A stretch of DNA of 64,000 bases from G963708235 sp963708235 (GCA_963708235.1 OY970200.1:2542001-2606000); one strand, 5' to 3'. Shown: positions 50,233 through 60,082, counted from the first letter of the stretch. The notes: generated by a model not told the origin, from the letters alone. Numbers and translations are program-made.

Positions 50233-50619
50233 TTCTGGTCGACACCGATGTGCTCATCGCCCATCTGCGAGGAGCCCCGGTCGCACGTGACTGGCTCAGA
50301 CAGGCTCGCCGGAAGGAACTTCTTGCGGTGAGCGTGGTATCGATCACGGGAGCTCACCGGCGGCATGCGCTCGGCGGAGCGTCGGGAGGTCTGGGGACTC
50401 CTCGGATCGATGCATGTCGAGCCGGTGACCGAGATCGCGGCCCGAGGCGCCGGTGAGCTGATGCGTGCCTACCGGCGGAGCCACACCGGTATCGGGCTCG
50501 GGGATTATCTGATCGCCGCCACGGCACAGACCCGCGGACTGGAACTGGCAACGCTCAACATCCGTCATTTTCCGATGTTCCCCGACCTCGAGGCCCCCTT
50601 CTCCTTGCCATCTCACTGA
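50229..50619 (+). pseudogene. VapC PIN-domain toxin with frameshift
   Basis: The first frame reads ILVDTDVLIAHLRGAPVARD then LRQARRKELLAVSVVSIT, with the first PIN-domain Asp (VDTDVL). After one extra base near 50350 (ATCACGGGAGCTC) the second frame continues ELTGGMRSAERREVWGLLGS to GIGLGDYLIAATAQTRGLEL and ends LEAPFSLPSH, giving about 129 residues, a full PIN domain with its other acidic residues. The gene overlaps vapB by 4 bp. It is either inactivated or a base-call error. Confidence 0.78.
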
Positions 50620-50709
50620 CCGGAGCACCGTCAGCCGGCACCGGCGGTTCAGCGGAGTTGGCGCGACTGGTTGATCACGGGTGCGGTTCTGGGCGAGCCG
50701 CCAACGTGA

Positions 50710-51639
50710 TCAGCGGTGCTGCCACCACTCGACGGTGCGGGCGAGACCCTCGTCGAAATCGATGGGGGTGATGTCGGGGACCAGATCGAGCAGCCGGCTC
50801 GGATCGGCGGTGCTGTGACGGACGTCACCGGTACGGGCCTCGACGTGACGCACCGGGAGGCCTCTGTCGAAGACGCCCTCCAGTTTGGCGATCAGGTCGA
50901 GCAGGCTCGCTCCCCCACCGAACGCCAGGTTCACGGGGACATCGTTGACCAGGCCACGGTGCATCACCTTGGAGATGGTCTCGGTCACGGTGTCGACGTA
51001 GGTGAAGTCACGGGACTGCTTGCCGTCGCCGTGGATGACCAGCTCCTGATGGCGCATCGCCGCATCGATCCATGCCGGGATCACGGCCGCATATGCATGC
51101 CCCGCCGGTTGCTTCGGTCCGTAGACGTTGAAGAACCGGAACACGAACACCGGGAGCCCGTACGAGGACTGGAACGCCAGCGGATACCACTCGGTGGCGA
51201 TCTTGCTCACCGCATAGGGGCTCATCGGCCGGGTCGGCAGATCCTCGTGTTTGGGGAGATCGGGGGTGGAGCCGTAGACGCTCGACGATGAAGCGACGAT
51301 GGTGTGGATGTCACCGTTGCGGCGGGCGGCCAACAACACCTCGAGGGTGCCGGTGGCGTTGCGGTTGTGGGTCTCCATCGGGTCGGCCACCGACTTGGGG
51401 ACCGAACCACGGGCCGCCAGGTGGACGATGCGGTCGGCGCCTTCGCAGACCCGGTCGAGCGTCGCCGGGTCGAGGATCGAACCGACCACCAGTTCGACGT
51501 CGAGACCTTCGAGGTTGGTGGCGTCGCCGTTGGACAGGTCGTCGAGCGCCACCACCGTGTCGACGTCGGGATCGGCGGCCAGCCGCTCGCACAGATTGGC
51601 GCCGATGAACCCGGCACCCCCGGTGACTACGACCTTCAT
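50710..51639 (-). CDS. NAD-dependent epimerase/dehydratase (UDP-sugar 4-epimerase type)
   Basis: An extended short-chain dehydrogenase of 309 residues. The NAD-binding loop is VVVTGGAGFIGANLCERLAA (3-22), the catalytic triad is visible as SSSSVYG and YAVSKIATEW (Tyr-x3-Lys), and later segments FRFFNVYGPKQPAGHAY and DFTYVDTVTETI are typical of UDP-galactose or UDP-N-acetylgalactosamine epimerases of the GalE/WbpP group. The start ATG 51639 is at the GGAGFIG start of the fold. Dispersed repeats lie in the gap just upstream. Its sugar substrate is not settled by sequence. Confidence 0.88.
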   Translation of the reverse strand: MKVVVTGGAGFIGANLCERLAADPDVDTVVALDDLSNGDATNLEGLDVELVVGSILDPATLDRVCEGADRIVHLAARGSVPKSVADPMETHNRNATGTLEVLLAARRNGDIHTIVASSSSVYGSTPDLPKHEDLPTRPMSPYAVSKIATEWYPLAFQSSYGLPVFVFRFFNVYGPKQPAGHAYAAVIPAWIDAAMRHQELVIHGDGKQSRDFTYVDTVTETISKVMHRGLVNDVPVNLAFGGGASLLDLIAKLEGVFDRGLPVRHVEARTGDVRHSTADPSRLLDLVPDITPIDFDEGLARTVEWWQHR

Positions 51640-51867
51640 ACCTGACCTCGTCCTCTCATCGCCGTGATGTGATTGCGTTCCATGACCTGCGCACGCTACC
51701 GGACCCTGACCCCGATCCCAGCGGTGCCCGCGACCCATTGTCCCCCACCTGAGGCTGCGAGGCGTATGCCGGGCACGTTGGCCGATCCCAGATTCAGGCA
51801 GGCGGTCATCGGTGACGCCGACCGACAGCAAACTCGCCCCTACCTGGTTGCGTCATCCTCTCTTGGG

Positions 51868-52020
51868 CCCTCCCCGCCGGGGAGGAATGTCGGAACACCT
51901 CCGAATCGGCGTCACGGCTCCGGGCCGTTCGCAGGACGACCCCTGTTTCCGGCCCTCCCCTCCTCGGGAGGAGGGGTGGCTGCGGGCGCTTTGCGGACGC
52001 AGACGGGGCGGAGCGCGCCG
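51868..52020. repeat. Dispersed repeat cluster between galE-like and TIGR01777 genes
   Basis: A family B copy at 51951-52018 (plus strand: CCCCTCCTCGGGAGGAGGGG, then TGCGGACGCAGACGGGGCGG) follows a short GGGCCCTCCCCGCCGGGGAG arm at about 51869-51888. The flanking CGCAGTGTCACCGG motif is the reverse complement of that found at 7 kb. The gap of 572 bp between the two genes otherwise contains nothing credible. It lies directly after the TIGR01777 stop codon. Confidence 0.8.
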
Positions 52021-52211
52021 TCAATATCCGCGTGCTCGCAGTGTCACCGGCGGCCGCCCGATCTCGGGGCGCGGTCCCGCAAACCCGACAACAACCACAC
52101 GCGACAGAAGTGACCTCCTGGGTGCAGACAACGCGCCCGCCCGGCTATGTCCGCAGCCACCCCTCAAGCGCGAGAGGGTGGGAGCGCCAGAAGGAGAGGA
52201 AGACAGGGGCG

Positions 52212-53111
52212 TCAGCGGTCCAAGGTGGTGCGGAGGGCCGCTTCGAGGTCGGTGTGTTCCCAGGTGAAACCGTCTGCGGTGAGGCGTTGCGGGATGACCC
52301 GTGCCGAGCCGAGAGCAACGGCGTTGGCCATCTCGCCACCGAGGATGACCTGGAGTGCCGGCCTGGGCACCGGGAGCAGGCTGGGGCGCCTCAGCACGGA
52401 ACCGAGTGCCGAGGCGAACTGGCGGTTGGTGACCGGGTTGGGGGCGGTGAGATTGACCGGGCCCGCCAGGTCGGACTCGAGCAGGTGGATGATGGCCCGC
52501 ACCTCGTCGACCAGCGAGATCCAGCTCCACCACTGCTTTCCGCTGCCGAGGGGACCTCCCACGCCGAGCTTGAACGGCAACAGCAACTTGGCGAGGGCGC
52601 CGTTGTCGGCGTCGAGGACGATTCCGGTGCGGACGGTGACGGTGCGGATTCCGGCGTCGACGGCGGGGGCGGTGGCAGCCTCCCATTCGGAGACGACCTG
52701 GACCAGGAAATCGTCGGGCGGGCCGGGGTCACTGTCCTCGGTCAGGATCTCGTCACCACGGTCGCCGTAGTACCCGATCGCCGAGGCCGAGACGAACACC
52801 TCCGGTCGCTCCGGCAGCGCCGCCATAGCGGCGGCGAGCAGACCGGTGGAACCGGTGCGGCTCTCCAGAATGAGACGGCGCCGGTCTTCGGTCCAGCGAC
52901 GGTCCCCGATCCCGACACCGTTGAGGCTGACCACGGCATCGACACCTTCGAACACCGACGGATCGAGCACCCCGGCGTCCGGCTTCCAGTGTCGCTCGCC
53001 GGCACCGGGCTCGTCACGCACCAGGGCGATCACCTCGTGCCCGGCCGTGGTCAGATGCGCCTTGAGCGCACCTCCGACCAGACCACTCGAACCGCTGACG
53101 AGGACTCGCAT
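52212..53111 (-). CDS. TIGR01777 family NAD-dependent epimerase-like protein
   Basis: A 299-residue protein with the Rossmann start MRVLVSGSSGLVGGALKAHL, the family core DAVVSLNGVGIGDRRWTEDR (about 58-77), SRTGSTGLLAAAMAAL, SASAIGYYGDRGDEILTEDS, and a C-terminal DUF1731-like half (GSGKQWWSWISLVDEVRAII and PVTNRQFASALG). This matches the TIGR01777/YfcH/SulA-like family of unknown substrate. The start ATG is at 53111. A repeat cluster follows its stop codon. It is next to the acyltransferase gene in the same direction. Confidence 0.88.
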   Translation of the reverse strand: MRVLVSGSSGLVGGALKAHLTTAGHEVIALVRDEPGAGERHWKPDAGVLDPSVFEGVDAVVSLNGVGIGDRRWTEDRRRLILESRTGSTGLLAAAMAALPERPEVFVSASAIGYYGDRGDEILTEDSDPGPPDDFLVQVVSEWEAATAPAVDAGIRTVTVRTGIVLDADNGALAKLLLPFKLGVGGPLGSGKQWWSWISLVDEVRAIIHLLESDLAGPVNLTAPNPVTNRQFASALGSVLRRPSLLPVPRPALQVILGGEMANAVALGSARVIPQRLTADGFTWEHTDLEAALRTTLDR

Positions 53112-53197
53112 CGCAACGCACCTTTCATTGGCGGCAGACCAGCCCGTACCCGGTTCAGCCTACGGCTGGCGGTTGTCGTACCTCGTGACGGGTACGC

Positions 53198-53860
53198 TCA
53201 AACCTCTGCGTCCGGAACCGGAGGAAGACCCTGGCGCTCGTCCGCAGCGGCCTGCCACGGATCGAGCCTGACCGCCACCGAGGTCACCCATGCCTCGGTG
53301 ATCGCCCCCACCGGGTGCTCGCGATCGACGAAGTCCATGGGGTCGAGCGGTGGTTCGATCCACACCCGCACCGCAGTGCGGCGCACCTTCGGCTGGGTGG
53401 GACTGAGCGTCCCGTCGCTCCCGAGCACCGCCACCGGGACCAGCGGCACCCCTGACGCCAGCGCCAGCCATGCAGCCCCTCCCCGCACCGGACCGTCACC
53501 CCAGCGGGCCACCCGACGACCCTCCGGAAACACCCCGACCGGGTGGCCGGCGACGAGTTCGTCGAGGGCGGCACGGATCGCCGCCACCGGAAGCCGCCCC
53601 GCCGGAAGCGGGATGGCCCCGAAGAAGGCCAGCACCCTGGCGAAGGCCCGTGACCGCTCGAAGATCCCACCGACCGCCAGGTATCGGATGCTGCGACCCG
53701 CCGCCAGCGACACCAGCACCGGGTCGATGAAAGAGAAGTGGTTCGCCGCCAGCACATAGGGCCCGTCCGGGAGGTGTTCCCGTCCGGTGACCCGGAAGTC
53801 GAGAACCCCCGCCGCCAGGGCCGTGAGCGGGTGGCGGATGGCGCCCACCGTTCGCCGCAT
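53198..53860 (-). CDS. 1-acyl-sn-glycerol-3-phosphate acyltransferase (PlsC-like)
   Basis: The 220-residue protein has the acyltransferase motif I NHFSFID (the NHx4D catalytic box), the second motif around LAFFGAIPLPAGR, and FPEGRRVARWGDG (motif III, FPEGR). It would acylate lysophosphatidate in membrane lipid synthesis. I chose ATG 53860; a GTG at 53935 in the same frame would add 25 residues. It sits between the TIGR01777 gene and the holB end, all in the same direction. Confidence 0.85.
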   Translation of the reverse strand: MRRTVGAIRHPLTALAAGVLDFRVTGREHLPDGPYVLAANHFSFIDPVLVSLAAGRSIRYLAVGGIFERSRAFARVLAFFGAIPLPAGRLPVAAIRAALDELVAGHPVGVFPEGRRVARWGDGPVRGGAAWLALASGVPLVPVAVLGSDGTLSPTQPKVRRTAVRVWIEPPLDPMDFVDREHPVGAITEAWVTSVAVRLDPWQAAADERQGLPPVPDAEV

Positions 53861-54010
53861 TCCGGCACCCGGGTTGGGCGGCCCGTCGGTCAATTGGCAG
53901 CGCCGGGACGTCGAGAAGCCGGCATTGCCGAGCACCGAGGCGCTGCACCGAGCGCTGCCGATCCATCCGCCGCCGAGATCGTCATGCGGCCGGAGCGACG
54001 GAGCATCGGG

Positions 54011-55075
54011 TCAGCCTGCAGCACCGAGATCGGCGAAGAGGTTGGCGAAGGCGAGCACCGGACGCTGATTCGCCTCGAGCGCCTCGATGGCGTCCAGCAC
54101 CCGTTCGGTGTTGCCGACGGCCACGGCAGGACGGACCCCGGTGAGGGCCGTTGTCGGGATGTCGGGGTTGCGGACCGCTGCCCCGAACTGGGCGGCAGCG
54201 GCATCGCGATAGAAACCGGCGAGAATCTCGAGTCCGGAGATGAACAGCGCTCCGGTGGCTCGTCGCAGCTCGCGCTCGTGGCGTTCCTTGAGCGCTTTCC
54301 CTGCGGTTCCCTGCCGTTCGGCCTCGGCGGCCCGCTTCGCCTGGTCGTTGCGAATGGCGGAGAGCAGCGGTTCGGCGGCGGCGGCGATCTCATCGGCGAG
54401 CAGGTAGGCGTCCCCCGGTTGTTCGGTGAGCCGCAACGGCACCGACAGCCACAGGTGGCGGAACTCGGCGACCTCGGGTCGGGTCGCCAATGACATGGCA
54501 AGCCCGGGACGGCCACCGGAGATGAGGGCCGCCCGCTGTGCCTGTTCGGGTTCGATCCCGTACTTCTCCAACCCCGTGACCAGGTCGCCGTCACCGACCC
54601 GACCGAACACGATGGTGCGGCAACGGCTGGCGATGGTGTCGGGGAGGTCGTGCTCGGACTCGGTGACGATCACGAAGATCGTCGAGCGGGTGGGCTCCTC
54701 GAGCGTCTTGAGCAGGGCGTTGGCGGCTTCGTCGTTCATCATCCCGCCGTCCTCGAACAGGAAGACCTTGCGCTGCCCCTCCATCGGGGCCAGGCTCGCC
54801 TGCGAGACGGTGTGGCGGACCTGATCGACCGTGATCGCCGACCGGCCGTCGGGTTCGACCAGGATCAGATCCGGATGATTTCCGGCCAGGGCGCGGCGTC
54901 GGCCCCGTTCGTCGTCGCCGGCCAGCAGCAGCGCCGCAAAGCGGCGGGCCACCATGCCCTTGCCCGCATTGGAGGGACCGACGAACAGGTAGGCCTGCGA
55001 CGGCTGGTCGATCTGACGGCGGAGCATGGCGATCACCGCACCGTGCCCGATCACATCATCGAAGAGATCGTCCAT
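54011..55075 (-). CDS. holB: DNA polymerase III subunit delta'
   Basis: HolB is part of the clamp loader. The 354-residue protein begins FDDVIGHGAVIAMLRRQIDQ, followed by the P-loop LFVGPSNAGKGMVARRFA, which has an imperfect GK-[ST] site as is common in delta' subunits. The AAA+ sensor region MMNDEAANALLKTLEEPTRS and the ASRCRTIVF strand then appear (SRC motif). The start ATG 55075 is 24 bp upstream of the restored tmk stop, so the two genes overlap in the usual tmk-holB order. The C-terminal clamp-loader collar domain is present. Confidence 0.9.
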   Translation of the reverse strand: MDDLFDDVIGHGAVIAMLRRQIDQPSQAYLFVGPSNAGKGMVARRFAALLLAGDDERGRRRALAGNHPDLILVEPDGRSAITVDQVRHTVSQASLAPMEGQRKVFLFEDGGMMNDEAANALLKTLEEPTRSTIFVIVTESEHDLPDTIASRCRTIVFGRVGDGDLVTGLEKYGIEPEQAQRAALISGGRPGLAMSLATRPEVAEFRHLWLSVPLRLTEQPGDAYLLADEIAAAAEPLLSAIRNDQAKRAAEAERQGTAGKALKERHERELRRATGALFISGLEILAGFYRDAAAAQFGAAVRNPDIPTTALTGVRPAVAVGNTERVLDAIEALEANQRPVLAFANLFADLGAAG

Positions 55076-55675
55076 CGCTCCTCCAGACCTGCACACACCA
55101 TGGCGACGACCTCGTCGAGTGGCGGCGAGGCGTCGATCACCAGGAACCGGTGTGGTTCCAATTCCGCCAGCGTATCGAACGCCACCGACACCCGACGCTG
55201 GAGCCTCGATGCCCGCCCCACCGATCCGGTCGGGGTCGTGTTGGCGATCGAGCCCGGACTCCGGCTCCACCCGCAGCAGGATCACCAGCTCGGGCCACAC
55301 TCCACCGAGACCGGCCTCGTTGACCGACCTCACGTCGTCGATGCCGAGGGTGCGACCGCCGCCCTGGTAGGCCAGCGATGAATACACCGACCGGTCGCTC
55401 ACCACCCAGCTTCCCTCGGCGAGCGCCGGTCCGACGACCTCGGCGGCGAGTTCGCTGCGGGCGGCGGAGAACAGCATCGCCTCGGCCCAGGGCACCATCG
55501 CCCCGCCGGGATCGAGCAGGAGATGCCGGATCTGTTCCCCGAGCGGGGTCCCCCCGGGTTCACGGACCGCCACCACCACGATTCCGTGTTGTTGCAGCCA
55601 TGTGGCGACCGCAGCCGCCACCGTCGACTTGCCGGCTCCCTCGATGCCCTCGAAGGCGAGGTAGCGGCCGGTCAT
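55051..55675 (-). CDS. tmk: Thymidylate kinase, apparent frameshift
   Basis: Tmk phosphorylates dTMP to dTDP and is essential. The N-terminal half is intact: YLAFEGIEGAGKSTVAAAVA (P-loop), then VVAVREPGGTPLGEQIRHLL (the DR-binding REPGGT), then VVSDRSVYSSLAYQG. Near 55200 the frame changes; with one base removed in the ATCGAGGCTCCAGCG stretch the remaining frame reads QRRVSVAFDTLAELE then HRFLVIDASPPLDEVVAMV and ends inside holB at 55051. That restores the usual roughly 207 residues. It is more likely an assembly base error than a pseudogene, because the gene is essential and both halves are clean. Confidence 0.85.
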
Positions 55676-57144
55676 CGGTGCTCTCCTCTTTCAGGAGGAA
55701 CATCGGCCATGTCGCCGGGACGCTCACCCGAGGCGTCGGGGCTGTCATCCATGCTCTCCACCGGAGTGCGACGGCGACCGGCGACGGTGTGGCGCGCCTC
55801 GTCGGCGTGACGCATGATGTCGCGGGTGTCCGGTCCGATCTGCGGGGTGCCGAACAGTGCCCGCAGACCCCACAACATGGTGAGCCCGCTGAAGACGATG
55901 ATCGCCCCGCCGAGGAACAGCACCACCCGGCGGGCGTCACCGATCCGGGCCAGCCCGGCACGGTTGATCAGCAGCACCAGTGGCGGCGCCAGCGCCATCG
56001 ATACGAACAGCCCGATCCGCATCAGCCCGAACAGGGTGGCGAACACCCGGCCCCGCATCTCGTCGCTGACCTCCTCGTGGAGGTGGGTCAATCCCATGAC
56101 ATAGGCGGACCCGGCGCCGAACCCCATGACCAGCATCCACAGTGCGGCACCGGTGACGGTGTCGGTGAGTGAGGCGGCGCCGAGACCGACCCCGGTGGTG
56201 ATCAACGAGATCGAGAACACCAGGTCGCGCTGGGTGAGCTTCGACTCGTAGAGCGAGACGCTGGCGATACCGAGCCCGGCGCCGACCCCCATGGCGGTGA
56301 TCACCGCAAAGAACCCGCCCTGATTGGCGCCGAGGACATTCTCCACGAACGACTTGCCCAGCACCACCATGGTGCCACCACCGACCAGGGCGACAGTCAT
56401 CCCGATGATGACGCGGCGGACCGAACGACGCTGCCAGAAGAACTTGAGACCCTCGACCAGCTCGGTGAGGGCACGCTTGCCCTGGCCGTAGTCGCTGTGC
56501 TCGGACGTAACGGCAAGCTTGGAGCGGATCGCCGGGAGCGAGGCGATCAGCGCCGCCGAGGTGAAGAAGGTCAGCGCATCGACCCCGAACGCCAGCGCCA
56601 GCTCGTCAGTTTCGGGGGGGATGAACGCCAGAAAGCCAAGGGTCGGGACGCTCACCAGGATCCAGCTCAGCGCCGCACCGATCGGGACGGTCCCGTAGGT
56701 CGCCCCCAGCATCAGGCTGTTGGCGGTGACGAGGTTCTCCTTGCGGACCAGTCTTGGGACCATGGCGTTGCGCGGCGGTTGCCCGAGCAGGCTGAGCAGC
56801 TCGATGAGAACGTTGATGGCAACGAGGATCGGCAGCGTGGTGGCGAACACGAGGAACGGGACGATGAGCCCGCGACCCAGATCCGAGATCACCACCAGTT
56901 TGCGTCGATCCACCCGGTCGGTGATCACCCCGACGGCGGCGCCGAGGAACAACCCCGGCAGGATCCTCGAAACCAGGGCGACGACGACTCCCGCCTCGCC
57001 GGCGATGGTGTCGCCCAAGGCAATGGTGGCGAACACGGTGATCCAGTCACCGGTGCTGCCGACCACGCTCGACCACCACAACCTCGAGAACGGGCCACGC
57101 GTCATCATGTTGAACGCAGACCGGGTCGGAGCGGGAGTGGTCAT
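55672..57144 (-). CDS. MFS-type transporter
   Basis: The 490-residue protein has about 12 hydrophobic segments in two blocks with a cytosolic loop near the middle (SEHSDYGQGKRALTELVEGL). Conserved MFS features are TDRVDRRKLVVISDLGRG (loop 2-3, the G-x-L-aD-R-x-G-R/K pattern) and a second GTMVVLGKSF segment. Transport substrate cannot be read from sequence. It starts at ATG 57144 and overlaps the tmk start by 4 bp. The topA-transporter-tmk-holB order suggests co-transcription. The C-terminal 50 residues are acidic. Confidence 0.85.
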   Translation of the reverse strand: MTTPAPTRSAFNMMTRGPFSRLWWSSVVGSTGDWITVFATIALGDTIAGEAGVVVALVSRILPGLFLGAAVGVITDRVDRRKLVVISDLGRGLIVPFLVFATTLPILVAINVLIELLSLLGQPPRNAMVPRLVRKENLVTANSLMLGATYGTVPIGAALSWILVSVPTLGFLAFIPPETDELALAFGVDALTFFTSAALIASLPAIRSKLAVTSEHSDYGQGKRALTELVEGLKFFWQRRSVRRVIIGMTVALVGGGTMVVLGKSFVENVLGANQGGFFAVITAMGVGAGLGIASVSLYESKLTQRDLVFSISLITTGVGLGAASLTDTVTGAALWMLVMGFGAGSAYVMGLTHLHEEVSDEMRGRVFATLFGLMRIGLFVSMALAPPLVLLINRAGLARIGDARRVVLFLGGAIIVFSGLTMLWGLRALFGTPQIGPDTRDIMRHADEARHTVAGRRRTPVESMDDSPDASGERPGDMADVPPERGEHR

Positions 57145-57178
57145 GGCGGCAGCCTAGAAGGGGTGTGAGGTGCGTTTG

Positions 57179-57207
57179 GTGGACCGCACCGGGAGCGGTC
57201 CCGCCAC
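57179..57207 (-). terminator. Hairpin downstream of topA
   Basis: GGACCGC (57181-57187) pairs with GCGGTCC (57195-57201) around a 7-base loop, with GGTGG/CCACC extending the stem at its base. It lies immediately after the topA stop at 57210. No T tract, as common in GC-rich DNA. Confidence 0.5.
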
Positions 57208-57209
57208 CG

Positions 57210-60005
57210 CTAGTCGGTCGGTGGGGAGCCTGCGGCCTCGTCGGAAACTGCCGGTGTCGTCTCCGGCGTCGAACCGGCGGCCCGGCTCCGGGTGCTGCCA
57301 CCCGTCGCCGCCGTCTTCCGTGCGGGGGCCCGCTTGTTCGTCGCCGCCTTCTTGGCCGGCGCCTTCTTCTTGGCGGGGGCCTTCTTCGCCGTCGCCTTCC
57401 TGGCCGGTGCTTTCTTCTTGGCGGGGGCACGTTCGGCGTGGGCCTGCAACAGATCGACGGCGCGGTCCATGGTGATGGTCTCCACCGAATCGCCCTGGCG
57501 CAGCGATGCGTTGAGCTCACCGTCGGTGACATACGGTCCGAACCGTCCGTCCTTGACGACCACCTTGGCGCCGCTCACCGGGTGCTCACCGAGTTCCTTG
57601 AGCGGCGGCGCCGCCTGCCGGCCCCGGCGCTTGGGTTCGGCGAGCTTCTTGAGCGCCTCGTCGAGGGTGATGGTGAGCAGCGCTTCCTCGTCATCGATGC
57701 TGCGGCTCTCCGATCCCCATTTCACGTACGGACCGTACCGGCCGTTGAGGGCGACGATCTCGACGTTGTCGTCGGGATGGACCCCGACCACCCGGGGAAT
57801 GGTGAGCAGACGCAACGCATCCTCGATGGTGATGGTCTCGATCGCCATGGTCTTGAACAGCGACGCCGTCTTCGGCTTGGGCGCCTTGGGGTTCTCGGTG
57901 TCGATCTCGCCGAGCTGGACGTAGGGACCGAACCTGCCTGCCTTGACCAGCACATCGAGCCCGGTCTCCGGGTCCGTGCCGAGCACCCGGTCACCGGAAG
58001 GTGCTTCGAGCAGCTCGACAGCCCTGTCGACAGTCAGCTCGTCGGGGGCGATGTCGGGGGGGAGGCTGACCCGGTCCTCGCCGCGCATCAGATATGGACC
58101 GTATTTGCCGACCCGGGCAACCACCGGTTCGCCGTTGGCGTCGACGCCGATGGGGATGGCGTTGATCTCGCGGGCGTCGATCGAATCGAGGTTGACCTGC
58201 ACCAGGTCTTTGAGACCGGCATGTCCGTTGCCGAAGTAGAAGCGGTTGAGCCACGGGATGGCTTCCTCCTCACCGGAGGCGATGCGGTCCAGGTCGTCCT
58301 CCATCCGGGCGGTGAAGGCGTAGTCGACGAGATCCTGGAAGTGGCGTTCCAGCAGGGTCACCGTGGCGAATGCGGTGAAGGTGGGGACCAGCGCCGTCCC
58401 CTTCTTGTAGACATAGCCACGGTCCTGGATCGTGGAGATGATCGAGGCATAGGTCGACGGCCGCCCGATGCCGAGCTCCTCGAGCCGTTTCACCAGGGAG
58501 GCCTCGGTGTAGCGGGCGGGAGCTTTCGTCTCGTGACCGGCGGCGCCGAGATCGGTCACCTCGGCGGACTGGCCCTCGGTCATCGCCGGGAGCGGTCGTT
58601 CCTGATCGTCGAGGGCGGCCTCGGGGTCGTCGCGACCCTCGACATAGGCCCGGAGGAAACCCGGGAACGTGATCGACTTGCCGCTGGCGGCGAACTGGAC
58701 CGTCCGACCGGCGGCGGTGTCGGCGGAGAGCCGGACCGCCAGGCTCTCCCCCTGGGCGTCCTTCATCTGGGACGCAACGGTGCGCTTCCAGATCAGGTCG
58801 TAGAGACGTCCCTCGTCGGTGGAGGCACCGAGGGTGCCGGCGACCTCTTCGGGGGTGCGGAACTCTTCGCCGGCCGGGCGGATCGCCTCGTGGGCCTCCT
58901 GGGCGTTCTTCACCTTGCTGGAGTACGTGCGTGGCGCCGACGGGAGGTAGGCGTCGCCGTAGCGCTGGGCGACGAGACGGCGGGCGCTCTCGACCGCCGC
59001 CGCCGACAGCGTCACCGAGTCGGTACGCATATACGTGATGTAGCCGCCCTCGTAGAGACGCTGCGCCGCCGACATGGTGCGACCCGCCCCGAAGCGGAGC
59101 TTGCGGCTTGCCTCCTGCTGCAGCGTCGAGGTGCGGAACGGCGGGTACGGCTTGCGGGTGTAGGGCTTGGCCTCGACCGAGGACACCACGTAGTCGGAGT
59201 CGGCCAGCTCGGCGACGAGTTGGGTGGCGGCGGCCTCGTCGAGAACCATCCGGTCCCTGCCCTTGGCGGAGGTCTTGGCGCGTCCGTCGTCACCGAAGTC
59301 GCGACCGGTGGCCACCCGGGTGCCGTCTATGTCGACAAGCTCGGCATCGAAACGGATCGGATCGTCGGCAACGGCGAACGTCCCGGAGAGTCCCCAGTAG
59401 GAGGCGGCGACGAAGGCGATCCGCTCCCGTTCCCGTTCGACGATGATCCTGGTCGCCGGGGACTGCACCCGTCCCGCCGACAGACCTTGGCGGACCTTGC
59501 GCCACAGCACCGGGGACACCTCGTAGCCGAAGAGACGGTCGAGGATGCGGCGGGCTTCCTGGGCGTCGACGAGACGCCGGTCGAGTTCCCGCGGTGAGGC
59601 GACGGCCTGACGGATTGCGGCAGGCGTGATCTCGTGGAACACCATGCGCTGGACGGGTTGTTTGGGGCTCAGCACCTCGAGCAGATGCCAGGCGATCGAC
59701 TCCCCTTCGCGATCCTCATCAGTTGCGAGGTAGACCTCGTCGACTCCCTTGAGAAGCTGCTTGAGCTTGGTGATCTGCTTCTTCTTGTCGGCGGGAACGA
59801 TGTAGAGCGGCTTGAAATCGTTGTCGACATCCACACCGAGACGGGCCCACGGCTCGCCCTTGAAGGCCTCGGGAATATCGGCGGCGGAACGCGGAAGATC
59901 GCGCACGTGACCGATCGAGGACTCCACCACGAAGTCCGATCCGAGGTAGCCGCCGATGGTCCGGGCTTTGGCCGGGGACTCGACGATGACGAGCTTTTTG
60001 GGCAT
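57210..60005 (-). CDS. topA: DNA topoisomerase I
   Basis: TopA relaxes negative supercoils. The 931 residues start with KKLVIVESPAKARTIGGYLG (TOPRIM), and the metal site TDEDREGES lies near 95-103. The catalytic tyrosine is Tyr325 in GGYITYMRTDSV. After the core, the typical actinobacterial topoisomerase C-terminal repeats (GRYGPYVKWG, GRFGPYV, KYGPYL) lead to a very Lys/Ala-rich tail (AKKKAPARKATAKKAPAKKK) that is expected for DNA grip. The start ATG is at 60005. It is preceded by a TTGACA -35 at 60069-60064. It heads the topA-transporter-tmk-holB group. Confidence 0.96.
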   Translation of the reverse strand: MPKKLVIVESPAKARTIGGYLGSDFVVESSIGHVRDLPRSAADIPEAFKGEPWARLGVDVDNDFKPLYIVPADKKKQITKLKQLLKGVDEVYLATDEDREGESIAWHLLEVLSPKQPVQRMVFHEITPAAIRQAVASPRELDRRLVDAQEARRILDRLFGYEVSPVLWRKVRQGLSAGRVQSPATRIIVERERERIAFVAASYWGLSGTFAVADDPIRFDAELVDIDGTRVATGRDFGDDGRAKTSAKGRDRMVLDEAAATQLVAELADSDYVVSSVEAKPYTRKPYPPFRTSTLQQEASRKLRFGAGRTMSAAQRLYEGGYITYMRTDSVTLSAAAVESARRLVAQRYGDAYLPSAPRTYSSKVKNAQEAHEAIRPAGEEFRTPEEVAGTLGASTDEGRLYDLIWKRTVASQMKDAQGESLAVRLSADTAAGRTVQFAASGKSITFPGFLRAYVEGRDDPEAALDDQERPLPAMTEGQSAEVTDLGAAGHETKAPARYTEASLVKRLEELGIGRPSTYASIISTIQDRGYVYKKGTALVPTFTAFATVTLLERHFQDLVDYAFTARMEDDLDRIASGEEEAIPWLNRFYFGNGHAGLKDLVQVNLDSIDAREINAIPIGVDANGEPVVARVGKYGPYLMRGEDRVSLPPDIAPDELTVDRAVELLEAPSGDRVLGTDPETGLDVLVKAGRFGPYVQLGEIDTENPKAPKPKTASLFKTMAIETITIEDALRLLTIPRVVGVHPDDNVEIVALNGRYGPYVKWGSESRSIDDEEALLTITLDEALKKLAEPKRRGRQAAPPLKELGEHPVSGAKVVVKDGRFGPYVTDGELNASLRQGDSVETITMDRAVDLLQAHAERAPAKKKAPARKATAKKAPAKKKAPAKKAATNKRAPARKTAATGGSTRSRAAGSTPETTPAVSDEAAGSPPTD

Positions 60006-60040
60006 GGAACGATATCCAGTCGGGGGAGGAACCGATGCAA

Positions 60041-60069
60041 TGTCTACGAGAAGTCGGCACCGGTGTCAA
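60041..60069 (-). promoter_or_regulatory. Candidate topA promoter
   Basis: A perfect -35 TTGACA (60069-60064, minus strand) is followed 17 bp later by TAGACA (60046-60041), a weak -10. The predicted start of transcription is about 30 bases before the topA ATG. This fits an SigA-type promoter, but the -10 is poor. Confidence 0.4.
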
Positions 60070-60082
60070 GGTGGGTGGGGAT

